A DNA stretch of 64,000 nt from Nostoc commune NIES-4072 (GCF_003113895.1 NZ_BDUD01000001.1:2438924-2502923); one strand, 5' to 3'; positions 26,877-35,761 are shown, counted from the stretch's first letter. The notes: a model not told the origin generated them from the sequence alone. Numbers and translations are program-made.

Positions 26877-27764
26877 CTATAATTTTTTAAAATCAATCAT
26901 TGTCTGACGATAAGTATCTGGCAAACCCGTATCAAAACACTTGCCTTTAACAACGTATCCTGTCATCCTCTCTTCCTGACGTAATCTGTCAAGACAAGAT
27001 GTTAACTGAAATTCGCCTCGTTCTCGGAAATTTTGGTTGATGTGTTCTGCTAAAAAATCAAAAATTTTTGGCGTTAGTAAATACAAACCAAATATACATA
27101 AAAACTCATTTTCTGCCATTCCCTGTACACGTAAATATTGTTGTGCATACTCAATGGTAGGTTTTTCATAGAGTTGTGTAACTTCCAGAATCGAGTTTAA
27201 CTCTTGCCAAACTCCTGTTACACATCCAGATGTATGAAGATTTTCTGCTGGCGTTGTAGTTAAGCTAACAACGCTTTGATTAACTTGTTCATAAACATTT
27301 AAAAGTTGACTAGCACAAGATTTGTCAATATCAGATGCATAAATGTGGTCGCCCAACATTAGCAAAAACGGCTCATTTTGCACCCAATCTTTGGCACAAA
27401 ATACCGCATGACCATAACCTAATTGCTCCTCTTGCAATAAAATCGTAATTTTGCTACCTAAATCTTCAATATATCGGCTATATTCTTGATTTTGCGGTGA
27501 AAGTTTATTTAAAAGTTCTTTTTTAGGTGGGTTTTTCAATAAATCTTCAAATATTTCTTTGTCATCCGGCTGTACCACAATCCCCACTTCTGTAATTCCA
27601 GCACTCATTGCTTCTTCAATAATTGCTAAAATCACAGGTTTTGCCCTACCATCTCGATCAATAATCGGAAAAAGTTCTTTTTTCACAACTTTAGTAGCTG
27701 GAAACAATCGAGTCCCAAAACCAGCTACCGGAATCACAGCTTTTCTAACTTTATTTTTCTGCAT
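26877..27764 (-). CDS. galU: UTP-glucose-1-phosphate uridylyltransferase-like nucleotidyltransferase
   Basis: This enzyme family makes UDP-glucose for glycolipid and exopolysaccharide synthesis. The 295-residue protein has the nucleotide-binding start AVIPVAGFGTRLFPATKVVKKEL (res 9-31), QEEQLGYGHAVFCAKDW and LLMLGDHIYASD (metal-binding Asp). The end has YVVKGKCFDTGLPDTYRQT, the GalU-type C-terminus. Paralogues with other sugar substrates exist in cyanobacteria, so substrate identity is likely but not proven. It lies 51 bp downstream of hemW on the same strand, with a heptad tract between them. Confidence 0.82.
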   Translation of the reverse strand: MQKNKVRKAVIPVAGFGTRLFPATKVVKKELFPIIDRDGRAKPVILAIIEEAMSAGITEVGIVVQPDDKEIFEDLLKNPPKKELLNKLSPQNQEYSRYIEDLGSKITILLQEEQLGYGHAVFCAKDWVQNEPFLLMLGDHIYASDIDKSCASQLLNVYEQVNQSVVSLTTTPAENLHTSGCVTGVWQELNSILEVTQLYEKPTIEYAQQYLRVQGMAENEFLCIFGLYLLTPKIFDFLAEHINQNFRERGEFQLTSCLDRLRQEERMTGYVVKGKCFDTGLPDTYRQTMIDFKKL

Positions 27765-27815
27765 TAATCCTCAATCCTCATCAGCTTAAAATCTCCCCTG
27801 CCCCCTGCCTCTTGC

Positions 27816-28997
27816 TCACTCCAACTTCTCAAACAACTCTGCTAACACCACATTAGAAAACAAAAACCCTTGGGGATCAATCAAACGCAACCTTCCCTCT
27901 GCAACTTCCACCCAACCTTGATCAAAATATGATCGCAAACACCTGCAAATTTTCTCCACCTTCTCTTCCCCAAACCCCTCGGCCAACACTGCCAAACTCA
28001 CACCTTCCGCCAAACGCAACCCCAACATTAACGTTTCTAACAATACTTCCTTTGGGGAAGTCACATCACAATCAATTACACCGCCAGCTTCTACCCACTG
28101 GTAATACTCCCTAGTTTTACGGGGACGAGTGAAGCGTTTCCCGTCAACATAACTCGCCGCACCCATACCAAAGCCATAGTAAGGGCGGTTTTCCCAATAA
28201 ACTCGATTATGCCGACACTGATGACCAGGTTGAGCATAATTAGAAATTTCATAATGCTCATAACCTGCACTAGTCAAAACCTGCTGCCCCATCTGGTACA
28301 TTTTGACTGTAGCTTCATCCGTAGGCAAAGGAGTATCGCCAGGTTTGTAGTAACGACCAAAGGCTGTACCTGGTTCGATGGTAAGATCGTAGATAGAAAT
28401 GTGAGTGGGTAAAAGTGCGATCGCTTTTAAGAGGGAATCTTGCCATTGATCCAAAGACTGATGCGGCAACCCAGAAATTAAGTCTAAGCTAAATTCGGGA
28501 ATCTCGACTTGGTGGATTAGTTCCACAGCTGCAAAAATATCTTCAACTGAGTGCGATCGCCCCGCCCTTTGCAATAATTCTGATTGAAAGGCTTGTACAC
28601 CTAAACTTACCCGGTTCACGCCAACATTGCGATAGCCTGCTATATGGGCTAAATCAAAGGTGGCTGGGTCAATTTCCATCGAAATTTCTGCCCCAGACGC
28701 AATACCAAAATGCTTCTCTAGTTCTTTTACTATCCGTTGTAGCTGCTCTATTGATAGCAGCGAAGGAGTACCACCGCCGAAGAAAATTGTCTTCAGGGGT
28801 TGAGCCAATGCTGGTGTAATGGCAATTTCTTGACATAGCACCTCAACATATTGGGAGATAGTACCAGATGTTTCGCCCCGCAAGCGATCGCCCACAACAG
28901 ACACCGGAAAATCACAATAAAAACACCGCCGTCTGCAAAAGGGAATATGCACATACGCAGAACTCGCAATTCCAGAAATACTAAATTTTTGACTCAT
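27816..28997 (-). CDS. hemW: HemW, radical-SAM heme chaperone (coproporphyrinogen oxidase-like)
   Basis: The 393-residue protein has the radical-SAM cluster motif in AYVHIPFCRRRCFYCDFPV (CxxxCxxC). Next come FGGGTPSLL, the SAM region SMEIDPATFD and GVNRVSLGVQAFQ. The HemW-specific HNxxYW is seen in CRHNRVYWENRPY. The C-terminal domain (ETLMLGLRLAEGVSL) is the HemN-like winged region. HNxxYW and the single Cys at the cluster separate it from true HemN. HemW passes heme to respiratory and other proteins. Confidence 0.9.
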   Translation of the reverse strand: MSQKFSISGIASSAYVHIPFCRRRCFYCDFPVSVVGDRLRGETSGTISQYVEVLCQEIAITPALAQPLKTIFFGGGTPSLLSIEQLQRIVKELEKHFGIASGAEISMEIDPATFDLAHIAGYRNVGVNRVSLGVQAFQSELLQRAGRSHSVEDIFAAVELIHQVEIPEFSLDLISGLPHQSLDQWQDSLLKAIALLPTHISIYDLTIEPGTAFGRYYKPGDTPLPTDEATVKMYQMGQQVLTSAGYEHYEISNYAQPGHQCRHNRVYWENRPYYGFGMGAASYVDGKRFTRPRKTREYYQWVEAGGVIDCDVTSPKEVLLETLMLGLRLAEGVSLAVLAEGFGEEKVEKICRCLRSYFDQGWVEVAEGRLRLIDPQGFLFSNVVLAELFEKLE

Positions 28998-29387
28998 TTT
29001 GAGAAAAGATTAAGTTAACCCAACTGCGAATTAGAGACAATGAAAATGAGGTAATAATTCAGGAGTCAGGAGCCAGAATAATTGTAAAATCAAGCGTACA
29101 ATAACTTCTTGATTTTATTAAACTTATTAAGTTTGAGTATCAAAGTCTTCTTAATTCTGGATTCTAAATTCTGAATTCTTACAAAATAAGTAGTTTTTTT
29201 ACAAGTTTTTGTCGTTTTACAACGAAACAATGAAAAATATGAAGATAAAAGCCTTTGGTTATAATAATTGCAGATATTGCCCTACTAAACCCTTAGTGTA
29301 AGTCAATATTGATGAGTTTATCTTACCGATGAAATAAAAAATACTTAACTTTATCGGTGAACACAGTTGCAGGAAAACAAGACAACC
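28998..29387. other. Intergenic region between hemW and the PIN-TRAM gene
   Basis: AT-rich, with dispersed AATTCTGGATTCTAAATTCTG-type repeats around 29150-29185. The ribosome-binding site AGGAAAA lies upstream of the ATG at 29388. No gene is seen. Confidence 0.4.
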
Positions 29388-30464
29388 ATGCTTGACGCCA
29401 TTATTATTTTCTCATTTATTCTGGCAGCGTCGGGAATAGGGTTCTACAGCATTGAACTACTGCCCAATGGCACACTAGATCAGGTAACAAATCTTGAAGC
29501 TTTACGCTTAGTTGTTGCCGTCTTTGCGGCTATTATTGGTGGTGCGATCGGGCTGAGTTTTCAGACGACATATCGTCGCCTAGAATCACAAATCAAAGAA
29601 ATGCCTCTGGAAGTGATTTTAACTCGTGCGATCGGCTTAGTGATTGGGCTATTACTAGCTAACCTGATGCTAGCCCCACTATTTTTGCTACCCATCCCGG
29701 CAGATTTTGGATTTATTAAGCCATTGGTGGCAGTTGTTGGTAGTATTATCCTCTCCGTGACTGGCATGAATTTGGCAGACACCCACGGGCGAGGGTTATT
29801 ACGGTTTATTAATCCCAACACCGTCGAATCGATGGTAGTGGAAGGTACGCTAAAACCCGCCAATACTAAAGTTTTAGACACCAGCTGCATTATCGATGGT
29901 CGCATTGAAGCATTACTAGAAACAGGGTTTTTGGAAGGGCAAATTCTTGTACCGCAGTTTGTCTTGCAAGAACTCCAACAAGTAGCGGATGCTAGTAAAG
30001 ACCAAAAGCGGGTGCGGGGAAGACGAGGACTAGAAATTCTCAACCGCATTAAAGAAGAATATCCCGATCGCATCGTGATTAATACAATTGACTACGAAGA
30101 TATTCCTACAGTTGATGCCAAGTTGGTGCGCTTTGCCCAAGAAATTAACGGTACATTGTTAACCAATGACTACAATTTGTCTAAAGTCGCTAGCGTCCAG
30201 AAAGTACCTGTTTTAAATGTAAATGATTTAGTGAACGCCGTCCGTCCCAGTTATTTACCAGGTGACAACCTGGATTTGAAAATTCTCAAGGAAGGCAAAG
30301 AACCCAGTCAAGGCATTGGCTACCTAGATGACGGCACAATGGTAGTCGTTGAAGAAGGCAGCAGTTATGTGGGTGGTGAACTGCGAGTAGTAGTTACTAG
30401 TGCTTTGCAAACCACCGCAGGAAGAATGATTTTTGCCAAACCCCAAGCTTCCGCATTGGCGTGA
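29388..30464 (+). CDS. Membrane-anchored PIN/TRAM-domain protein (YacL-like)
   Basis: This is a 358-residue protein. Four N-terminal membrane helices (about res 1-125, e.g. AIIIFSFILAASGIGFYS, VIGLLLANLMLAPLFLL) are followed by a PIN domain (about res 168-285). Its acidic residues are in KVLDTSCIIDGRIEALLE, VLQELQQVAD, TVDAKLVRFA and LLTNDYNLSKVA. A C-terminal TRAM-like RNA-binding domain follows (GIGYLDDGTMVVVEEG). This layout is conserved in Gram-positives and cyanobacteria; a membrane-tethered RNase is the likely role. The ATG at 29388 is preferred over the TTG 21 bp earlier because AGGA precedes it. A strong terminator follows. Confidence 0.9.
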   Translation: MLDAIIIFSFILAASGIGFYSIELLPNGTLDQVTNLEALRLVVAVFAAIIGGAIGLSFQTTYRRLESQIKEMPLEVILTRAIGLVIGLLLANLMLAPLFLLPIPADFGFIKPLVAVVGSIILSVTGMNLADTHGRGLLRFINPNTVESMVVEGTLKPANTKVLDTSCIIDGRIEALLETGFLEGQILVPQFVLQELQQVADASKDQKRVRGRRGLEILNRIKEEYPDRIVINTIDYEDIPTVDAKLVRFAQEINGTLLTNDYNLSKVASVQKVPVLNVNDLVNAVRPSYLPGDNLDLKILKEGKEPSQGIGYLDDGTMVVVEEGSSYVGGELRVVVTSALQTTAGRMIFAKPQASALA

Positions 30465-30499
30465 GGGAAATGTCCGGTGCAATTAAATATAAATTGTGC

Positions 30500-30526
30500 A
30501 ATCGGTGCAGTCAACCTGCACCGATT
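30500..30526 (+). terminator. Intrinsic terminator of the PIN-TRAM gene
   Basis: AATCGGTGCAG and CTGCACCGATT are 11-bp perfect arms around a 5-bp loop, 35 bp after the stop and followed by ATTTATTT. Confidence 0.8.
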
Positions 30527-30528
30527 AT

Positions 30529-30798
30529 TTATTTGGACTCATCAGACTCAGTTACCTGCAAATACTGTAACTGCTCAATTGATAACCCTGTCAACCTTGC
30601 TATCTGTTCTAATGGCATACCAGTATTCAAAAGATTGCTTGCCACTTCAAGTAAAGCTTCAGCTTTGCCTTCAGCTTTGCCTTCTTCTAAAATATCTTGA
30701 TAAATCACTGACTCGCGCATAATATCTGACCTCAAAACTCGTCTGATAACCTCTTTGTCTAATACTAAACCAGCTAAAATCGCTACAAAATTTTGGAT
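30529..30798 (-). pseudogene. Remnant of an Rpn-family recombination-promoting nuclease
   Basis: An open frame of 89 codons without a proper start reads FVAILAGLVLDKEVIRRVL, then MRESVIYQDILEEGKAEGKAEALLE, then LLNTGMPLEQIARLTGLSIEQL. That is the C-terminal part of the PD-(D/E)XK Rpn/transposase-like proteins common in cyanobacteria. The nuclease core is absent upstream (a TAA lies at 30799-30801), so this is a leftover. Confidence 0.75.
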
Positions 30799-30897
30799 TT
30801 AAAACTTTCAAAGCTAAAAAATGACATCCACTCACTTATATGCTAAATGAGTGGAGGTTACTAATGGGGATTATCAGTTTAGCTATTTCAAAATTGC

Positions 30898-31113
30898 TCA
30901 AGCTAAAGCGGTTCCTGGTGGTAGTTGTGGTGGCTCACCTGTTTGCCCTGGTGTAGGTACAACTTTAGGGTGTGTTGGATCAAAATCGGTTTCCGGAATT
31001 CCCAAGTTTTGTCTTAACCACTTACTTACCCAGCTACCGCCATTGATGGCTTGAGCTTCTTCATCAAATAACTCTACACAGTTTTGTAAGTCAAAAATCT
31101 TGATCTTAGTCAT
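30898..31113 (-). CDS. Small peptide with a double-glycine leader (bacteriocin/RiPP-like)
   Basis: The 71-residue product starts MTKIKIFDLQNCVELFDEEA and continues QAINGG, giving a Gly25-Gly26 leader of the E-L-x-D-E-E-x-x-x-I-N-G-G kind that C39-peptidase transporters recognise. The 45-residue remainder (SWVSKWLRQN, then a Pro/Thr-rich tail with TPGQTGEPPQLPPGT) has no cysteine and no obvious lanthipeptide or cyclophane pattern. CAGGACT lies 11 bp before the ATG. No processing transporter or modifying enzyme is adjacent; a distant one could serve it. The role is inferred from the leader only. Confidence 0.6.
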   Translation of the reverse strand: MTKIKIFDLQNCVELFDEEAQAINGGSWVSKWLRQNLGIPETDFDPTHPKVVPTPGQTGEPPQLPPGTALA

Positions 31114-31202
31114 TTTACAAAAGTCCTGACAACTTTGTTATCCGTTTGCCATAAAAATAATATACTGCAAACCAATCAAAGACAAGCAAACTTATTCAAC
31201 AT

Positions 31203-31352
31203 ATAGGATTACTATTTGATTTTTGAACGAAATTAGGTGTTGTAGAGTGTGTTAGAACGGAGTTCGTAACGCACTATTATCAAGGGTTTGATGCGTTATG
31301 CTGTCGCTAACACATCCTACGGATATTTTCATAAATCAAACCGGATTCCTAT
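31203..31352. mobile_element. 150-bp MITE, copy 2 (inverted relative to 20794-20945)
   Basis: It starts ATAGGATTACTATTTGATTT and ends AAATCAAACCGGATTCCTAT. The centre again has GAACGGAGTTCGTAACGCAC and GCTAACACATCCTACG. It is colinear with the reverse complement of copy 1 but differs at many internal bases. Non-coding. Confidence 0.75.
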
Positions 31353-31471
31353 AGTAGTTTATTGTGTTGAATACCACAATTAAAAAGCTTCCAGGAGCAG
31401 GGCGGCCACATCTAAATTACTCTTGATCACAACCAAGGTTAAAAAGCTCTGAAATTCTTTAATCTAAACAT

Positions 31472-31867
31472 TTATATATAAGAATTTTCATAAATCTCTA
31501 ATGGCAAATTATCTGGGTCTTTAAAAAAAGTAAATTTTTTATTTGTAATTTCATCAACTCTGATATTTTCTACCTCTATTCCTTTCGATTTTAAATAAAA
31601 AACAGTTTCCTCAACATCATCAACTTTAAAAGCAAGATGTCTTAAACCACAAGCCTCTGGTTTACTCGGCCGTTCTGGAGGATTTGGGAAAGAAAATAGC
31701 TCTATTTGAGCATTTTCTCCAACTCGTAAATCTAATTTATAAGAATTTCTCTCAGCGCGAAAAGTCTCTTGAATAATCGGAAATCCTAAAACTTCTACAT
31801 AAAATTTTTTGGAGCGATTGTAGTCAGAACAAATAATAGCTACATGATGAATACCAGTGGTTTTCAT
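31472..31867 (-). CDS. VOC-family protein (glyoxalase-like, YaeR/SMU1112c type)
   Basis: The 131-residue protein has two beta-alpha-beta-beta-beta units. It starts TGIHHVAIICSDYNRSKKFY (metal His in HHVA) with EVLGFPIIQETFRAERNSYK. The second half has GLRHLAFKVDDVEETVFYLK and ends FFKDPDNLPLEIYE, where Glu would complete the metal site. This matches small stand-alone VOC proteins whose substrate is generally unknown. It faces away from the cpe operon, and the 554-bp gap between them is probably regulatory. Confidence 0.85.
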   Translation of the reverse strand: MKTTGIHHVAIICSDYNRSKKFYVEVLGFPIIQETFRAERNSYKLDLRVGENAQIELFSFPNPPERPSKPEACGLRHLAFKVDDVEETVFYLKSKGIEVENIRVDEITNKKFTFFKDPDNLPLEIYENSYI

Positions 31868-32421
31868 TGTTGTTTTGCTTATTTTACTACAATTATTAAC
31901 ATAGTGTACGTAGGTAATAACACAACCACATTACACCTTCTCAAGTATAGGTTAAGCTTTAATCTTTTTAATTCCTGAAGGAGTGCATGTATCCAATAGA
32001 CTTGTCCGTAAATTTATAATCCAGGATGAGAGTAGGTAAGGGACTTCCAAATAAAAAAATATACATAAAGGCAGGAGGGCAGAGAGCAGTTGCCTATTGC
32101 CTTCTTGCCCGATGATGCCCTATCCCCATTAAAATCAAAATCGTTTGTGCAAACCGAGTGCAAAATTCTCTCATTACATCAAAATTTACAAATCTTGATG
32201 TTCATCGTTACGCGCTCATAAGAAAATGATCATAACAAAGCGGATACAACGCCTAAAAAGCTTGAGCATTTAGGAAATCAAAACTTCCATGCTTATAGAA
32301 GCTGGCAATTTGAGTTGCAACAAATTAATCCAGCAATTTGATTGGACTGGATGAGCAATCTGAAATTTATTTATAAATCGAAACAATTTTCTTAAACTTT
32401 CGTTAACAGGAGAAACAGTTA
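31868..32421. promoter_or_regulatory. Upstream regulatory region of the cpe operon
   Basis: There is no gene in these 554 bp. The region contains the L-box-like direct repeat at 32146-32163. AACAGGAGAAACAGTT precedes the cpeC ATG (AGGAG 9 bp upstream). A GCAGGAGGGCAGAGAGCAG heptad-type tract lies at 32071-32089. I did not see the CcaR G-box pattern (CTTTNCNATTT). The transcription start cannot be placed by eye. Confidence 0.6.
32146..32163 (-). promoter_or_regulatory. L-box-like site (possible RcaC binding site) upstream of cpeC
   Basis: TGTGCAA, four bases (ACCG), then AGTGCAA form a 7-4-7 direct repeat. Read on the minus strand it is TTGCACT-N4-TTGCACA, one base off the L box TTGCACA-N4-TTGCACA described for the chromatic-acclimation regulator RcaC in Fremyella. 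As I recall, an inverted L box lies before cpeC there too. It sits 259 bp before the cpeC start. Confidence 0.6.
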
Positions 32422-33282
32422 ATGCCATTTGGACCAGCTTCACGCCTGGGAGTAAGTTTATTTGATGAAACCCCTCCCGTTGAGTGGGTATCAGGTCGCT
32501 CACAAGAAGAAGCAGAAACAATCATTCGGGCAGTCTATCGGCAAGTATTAGGCAATGCTTATGTGATGGAAAGTGAGCGGCTGGTTGTGCCCGAATCTCA
32601 ATTTAAGCGAGGTGAATTGAGCGTCCGCGAGTTTGTCAGAGCAGTGGCTAAATCTGAACTCTATCGTTCTCGCTTTTTCACCAGTTGTGCGCGCTACCGG
32701 GCGATCGAACTCAACTTCCGCCATCTGCTGGGTCGTCCACCGCTAGATTTAGAAGAAATGCGGGCACACAGCACCATTCTTGATACTCAAGGGTTTGAAG
32801 CTGAGATTGATTCTTATCTCGATAGTGATGAATATCAGTCCACCTTTGGTGAGAACATTGTGCCTTATATCCGAGGCTACAAAACCGAAGCTCTTCAGAG
32901 TATGGTGCAATTTACTCACACCTTTCAGTTGGTGCGGGGTGCTTCCAGCAGTAGCTTGAAGGGTGACTTGTCGGGTAAGGCTCCCAAGCTAAATTCTTTA
33001 GTAATTCAAAGCACACCCACAGCAGTAATTTCACCTGCTAGTGCTGGGGCAACCTTCTCTCCACCTCCCACTGGTGCCCGTACTCGTCTTGGAGTCGATG
33101 CTAGTGCTGGTGGTAAAGTTTACCGGATTGAAGTAACAGGTTATCGTGCTAAAACCTTCAATAGTATTTCCAAGTTTCGCCGTTCCAACCAAGTCTTTCT
33201 GGTGCCCTACGAAAAGCTCTCTCAAGAGTATCAGCGCATTCACCAGCAGGGCGGTGTGATCGCAAGTATCACTGCTGTATAA
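32422..33282 (+). CDS. cpeC: Phycoerythrin-associated rod linker CpeC
   Basis: The 286-residue protein is a phycobilisome rod linker that threads phycoerythrin hexamers. The N-terminal linker domain (about res 25-160) shows [49 protein letters not shown] and IDSYLDSDEYQSTFG. A proline/serine linker leads to the CpcD-like C-terminal domain (about res 232-286, YRIEVTGYRAKTFNSISKFRRS). This length and first position match CpeC of the Fremyella cpeCDESTR operon. AGGAG 9 bp upstream. cpeD follows after 40 bp. Confidence 0.93.
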   Translation: MPFGPASRLGVSLFDETPPVEWVSGRSQEEAETIIRAVYRQVLGNAYVMESERLVVPESQFKRGELSVREFVRAVAKSELYRSRFFTSCARYRAIELNFRHLLGRPPLDLEEMRAHSTILDTQGFEAEIDSYLDSDEYQSTFGENIVPYIRGYKTEALQSMVQFTHTFQLVRGASSSSLKGDLSGKAPKLNSLVIQSTPTAVISPASAGATFSPPPTGARTRLGVDASAGGKVYRIEVTGYRAKTFNSISKFRRSNQVFLVPYEKLSQEYQRIHQQGGVIASITAV

Positions 33283-33322
33283 ATTCAGGTGCAAACTTAA
33301 AAATTGAGGAGCATAAATTTCA

Positions 33323-34072
33323 ATGGCATCCCAGACAATTCTTGAACTTTGGCCCGCTAGTGACTTAGAGGAAGTTCAAACTATCATCCGTACAGTTTAC
33401 AAACAAGTTTTAGGCAACCCTCATGTCATGGAGAGTGAGCGGTTGGTGACAGCAGAATCACAATTGTGCGATCGCTCCATCACTGTGCGGGATTTTGTTC
33501 GCGCCGTTGCCAAGTCTGATTTTTATCGTACCCGCTACTTCGAGTCTTGCGCTCCCTACCGTTTTGTAGAACTTAACTTTCTGCACTTGCTTGGTCGCGC
33601 ACCCCAGGATCAACGAGAAGTTTCCGAGCATATTGTTCGCACTATAGCCGAGGGCTACGATGCTGAAATTGATTCCTACATTGATAGCAGTGAATATCAA
33701 GCAGCCTTTGGCGAAAACGTAGTACCCTACGATCGCGGTAAAAGCAGCGAAGCCAACTTCAAGCAAGTAGGCTACAACCGAATGTTTGCTATTGATAGAG
33801 GCCCTGCCCAAATTGATAGCTCAGTCAAGTCTGCACAATTGGTCTATGCTGTGGCTACCAACAGTGCCAATGCTATTAATGCCTCTTCGTCTACCGTCAT
33901 TGGTTCTGGTAGCGAAAAACGTTTCAAAATCGTAGTCACAGGTTCCAAATTCGACAGCCCCCGCCGCATCAGTACGACTGAGTACATTGTTCCAGCTAGT
34001 AAAATGACCCCGCAAATTCAACGGATTAATCGCACTTCTGGCAAAATCGTCAGCATTACTGAAATGGCATAA
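33323..34072 (+). CDS. cpeD: Phycoerythrin-associated rod linker CpeD
   Basis: A 249-residue paralogue of CpeC with the same two domains. The linker domain spans about res 12-145 ([47 protein letters not shown]). The CpcD-like end spans about res 195-249 (KRFKIVVTGSKFDSPRRIS). The linker between them is shorter than in CpeC. The second position in the operon and the length agree with CpeD. TTGAGGAGC precedes the start. The next linker gene follows only after 281 bp. Confidence 0.92.
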   Translation: MASQTILELWPASDLEEVQTIIRTVYKQVLGNPHVMESERLVTAESQLCDRSITVRDFVRAVAKSDFYRTRYFESCAPYRFVELNFLHLLGRAPQDQREVSEHIVRTIAEGYDAEIDSYIDSSEYQAAFGENVVPYDRGKSSEANFKQVGYNRMFAIDRGPAQIDSSVKSAQLVYAVATNSANAINASSSTVIGSGSEKRFKIVVTGSKFDSPRRISTTEYIVPASKMTPQIQRINRTSGKIVSITEMA

Positions 34073-34353
34073 CAAGGAGTCAGAAGACAGAATTCAGAAT
34101 ACCCCAGCAGTCAAATCAGGGCGAAGAGTCACGGAAAGAATTTAATATCACACGCGTTTAAAATCGCTTGCTCTAAACCTCTTTTATACATTTAGTCGCA
34201 CAGAATCCCCAAGCTGGATTCTGGCTCCTGAATTCTGAATTCTTCTTCGGTAACGTTTTCCAGGGTGGGCATTGCCCACCCAAGATGATTAACTTTTTTA
34301 ATTTACAATTTTTCAAAAAATCACAGGAAAATCCTAAATTTAGGAGGTATAAC
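34073..34353 (+). other. Long spacer between cpeD and cpeE with a GC-rich hairpin
   Basis: GGGTGGGC-ATT-GCCCACCC (34263-34281) is a perfect 8-bp hairpin. Upstream of it are AAGACAGAATTCAGAATACC and GGATTCTGGCTCCTGAATTC, dispersed repeats. TTTAGGAGGTATAAC just before 34354 is the cpeE ribosome-binding site. No T-tract follows the hairpin, so it may slow, process or stabilise the message rather than end it. Confidence 0.55.
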
Positions 34354-35112
34354 ATGGCACTTTGGATAGAAGCCGAGTCTGTTGAATTACGCGCTAACGC
34401 CACTGAGGATGATCTGCAAGGCGTGATCCGAGCAGTGTATCGGCAAGTTTTGGGCAATGCTCATATATTTGATAACCAACGGCTTACCAGTGCAGAGTCT
34501 CAATTGCGGAACGGTGACATCACTGTTACTGGCTTCGTCAGAGCCGTGGCTCAATCTGATCTATACCGTTCGTTGTTTTTTGAAACTTCTTCTCCCTATC
34601 GTTTTATCGAATTAAACTTTAAACATTTGCTCGGTCGCGCTCCGCAAGATCAGGCTGAAGTGGCAGAACATGTGCAAATTTACAACACTCAGGGTTACGC
34701 AGCAGAAATCAACTCCTACATTGATAGCAATGAATATATCAGGAGTTTTGGCGACAATATTGTACCCTTTGCCCGTGGTAATCGTACCCAAGCTGGGGTC
34801 AAGAATATCGTTTTTAACCGTAGCTTTGCATTGATGCGGGGATTTGCTGCCAATGATTTGGGCAAATCAGCAAAATTGATTAGCGACATTGGCACTAACC
34901 TCGCTACCAAAATTGTTTCCCCCCCTCGTGGTTCGGGTGCTATCAGCAATACAGAGAAGCGGTTCCGTGTTGCTGTCTCCAAAGCCAATTTTGGTGTTCG
35001 GATGACTAAAAGCATGGCAACCTTTGACGTAGGATACAACCAGCTAGCCCAGAAAATTCAGAACATCCACAAAACAGGAGGCAAGATTCTTAGTATCACG
35101 GAAATAGCTTAA
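34354..35112 (+). CDS. cpeE: Phycoerythrin-associated rod linker CpeE
   Basis: A 252-residue rod linker. The linker domain is at about res 12-145 ([61 protein letters not shown]). The CpcD-like end is at about res 198-252 ([28 protein letters not shown]). The ATG at 34354 has AGGAGG 7 bp upstream. The open frame extends 23 codons further up, but that part is not linker-like. Third of three linkers, as in cpeCDE of Fremyella. Confidence 0.92.
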   Translation: MALWIEAESVELRANATEDDLQGVIRAVYRQVLGNAHIFDNQRLTSAESQLRNGDITVTGFVRAVAQSDLYRSLFFETSSPYRFIELNFKHLLGRAPQDQAEVAEHVQIYNTQGYAAEINSYIDSNEYIRSFGDNIVPFARGNRTQAGVKNIVFNRSFALMRGFAANDLGKSAKLISDIGTNLATKIVSPPRGSGAISNTEKRFRVAVSKANFGVRMTKSMATFDVGYNQLAQKIQNIHKTGGKILSITEIA

Positions 35113-35230
35113 CGCTACCAATGGGGAATTTTCCAGCCTCTAACATTTTGTATATGGATGGTTTGTAGGGGTAAATTGGGAGATTCTCCAATCCAAAAGC
35201 AAATAGCTAAAAATACAAACCAAAGAGTTG

Positions 35231-35761
35231 ATGAATATTACGGAGTTTGTTGCAAATTCTATTGGGCGTTGGCGATCGCAACGCAGTGTCCATCATTTAG
35301 CATTCGGTCACTTTGAAGCCGTACAGTCTGAGATAGATATCATTGCTCTCCTAGATGATGATCCGGCAGTGATTGACTTGTGTAAAACCTATAACATTGA
35401 TCCTCAAACAGTTGTTTCTCCTTTTCGGATGAGTTGGGAAGGCCAATCAGACTGGGATGAAAATGAAATCAAAGGTAGTTGCGTCCTAGTTCCTATTCCT
35501 GATCCAACTCATCCCCATCGTGGTAAACTTCTGCGCGATCAAGGCTATGCCGAAACGATCGCAGCGGCCGGCGATTATTACTTAACAGAAGACAGCACAT
35601 TCGTGCTAGTTACCACCTACGATCGCGCCGCCGCCGAAGAAAAGATATGGTTTGTCAACCCCAATGTCCGTTGTCGGGTTTCTCTAATTAAAACCAGCGC
35701 TGGTACAGGAGTTGTCACTGCTTCTTTTTCTTCCGAAATCCGCCAGAATATTCACAAATAA
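35231..35761 (+). CDS. cpeS: Phycoerythrobilin lyase CpeS
   Basis: The 176-residue protein belongs to the CpcS/CpeS lyase family (lipocalin-like barrel). Family signs are the NITEFVANSIGRWRSQRSVHH start, MSWEGQSDWDE, GSCVLVPIP, GYAETIAAAGDYYL, FVLVTTYDRAAAEEKIWFVNPNVRCRVSLI and the end TASFSSEIR. These proteins attach phycoerythrobilin to the Cys82-equivalent of phycoerythrin subunits. Start set at the ATG 35231. It follows cpeE by 118 bp. Confidence 0.92.
   Translation: MNITEFVANSIGRWRSQRSVHHLAFGHFEAVQSEIDIIALLDDDPAVIDLCKTYNIDPQTVVSPFRMSWEGQSDWDENEIKGSCVLVPIPDPTHPHRGKLLRDQGYAETIAAAGDYYLTEDSTFVLVTTYDRAAAEEKIWFVNPNVRCRVSLIKTSAGTGVVTASFSSEIRQNIHK

Noticed and set aside
31868..32421. CcaR G-box upstream of cpeC
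   Set aside because: The pattern CTTTNCNATTT in tandem was not found, whereas an L-box-like repeat was.
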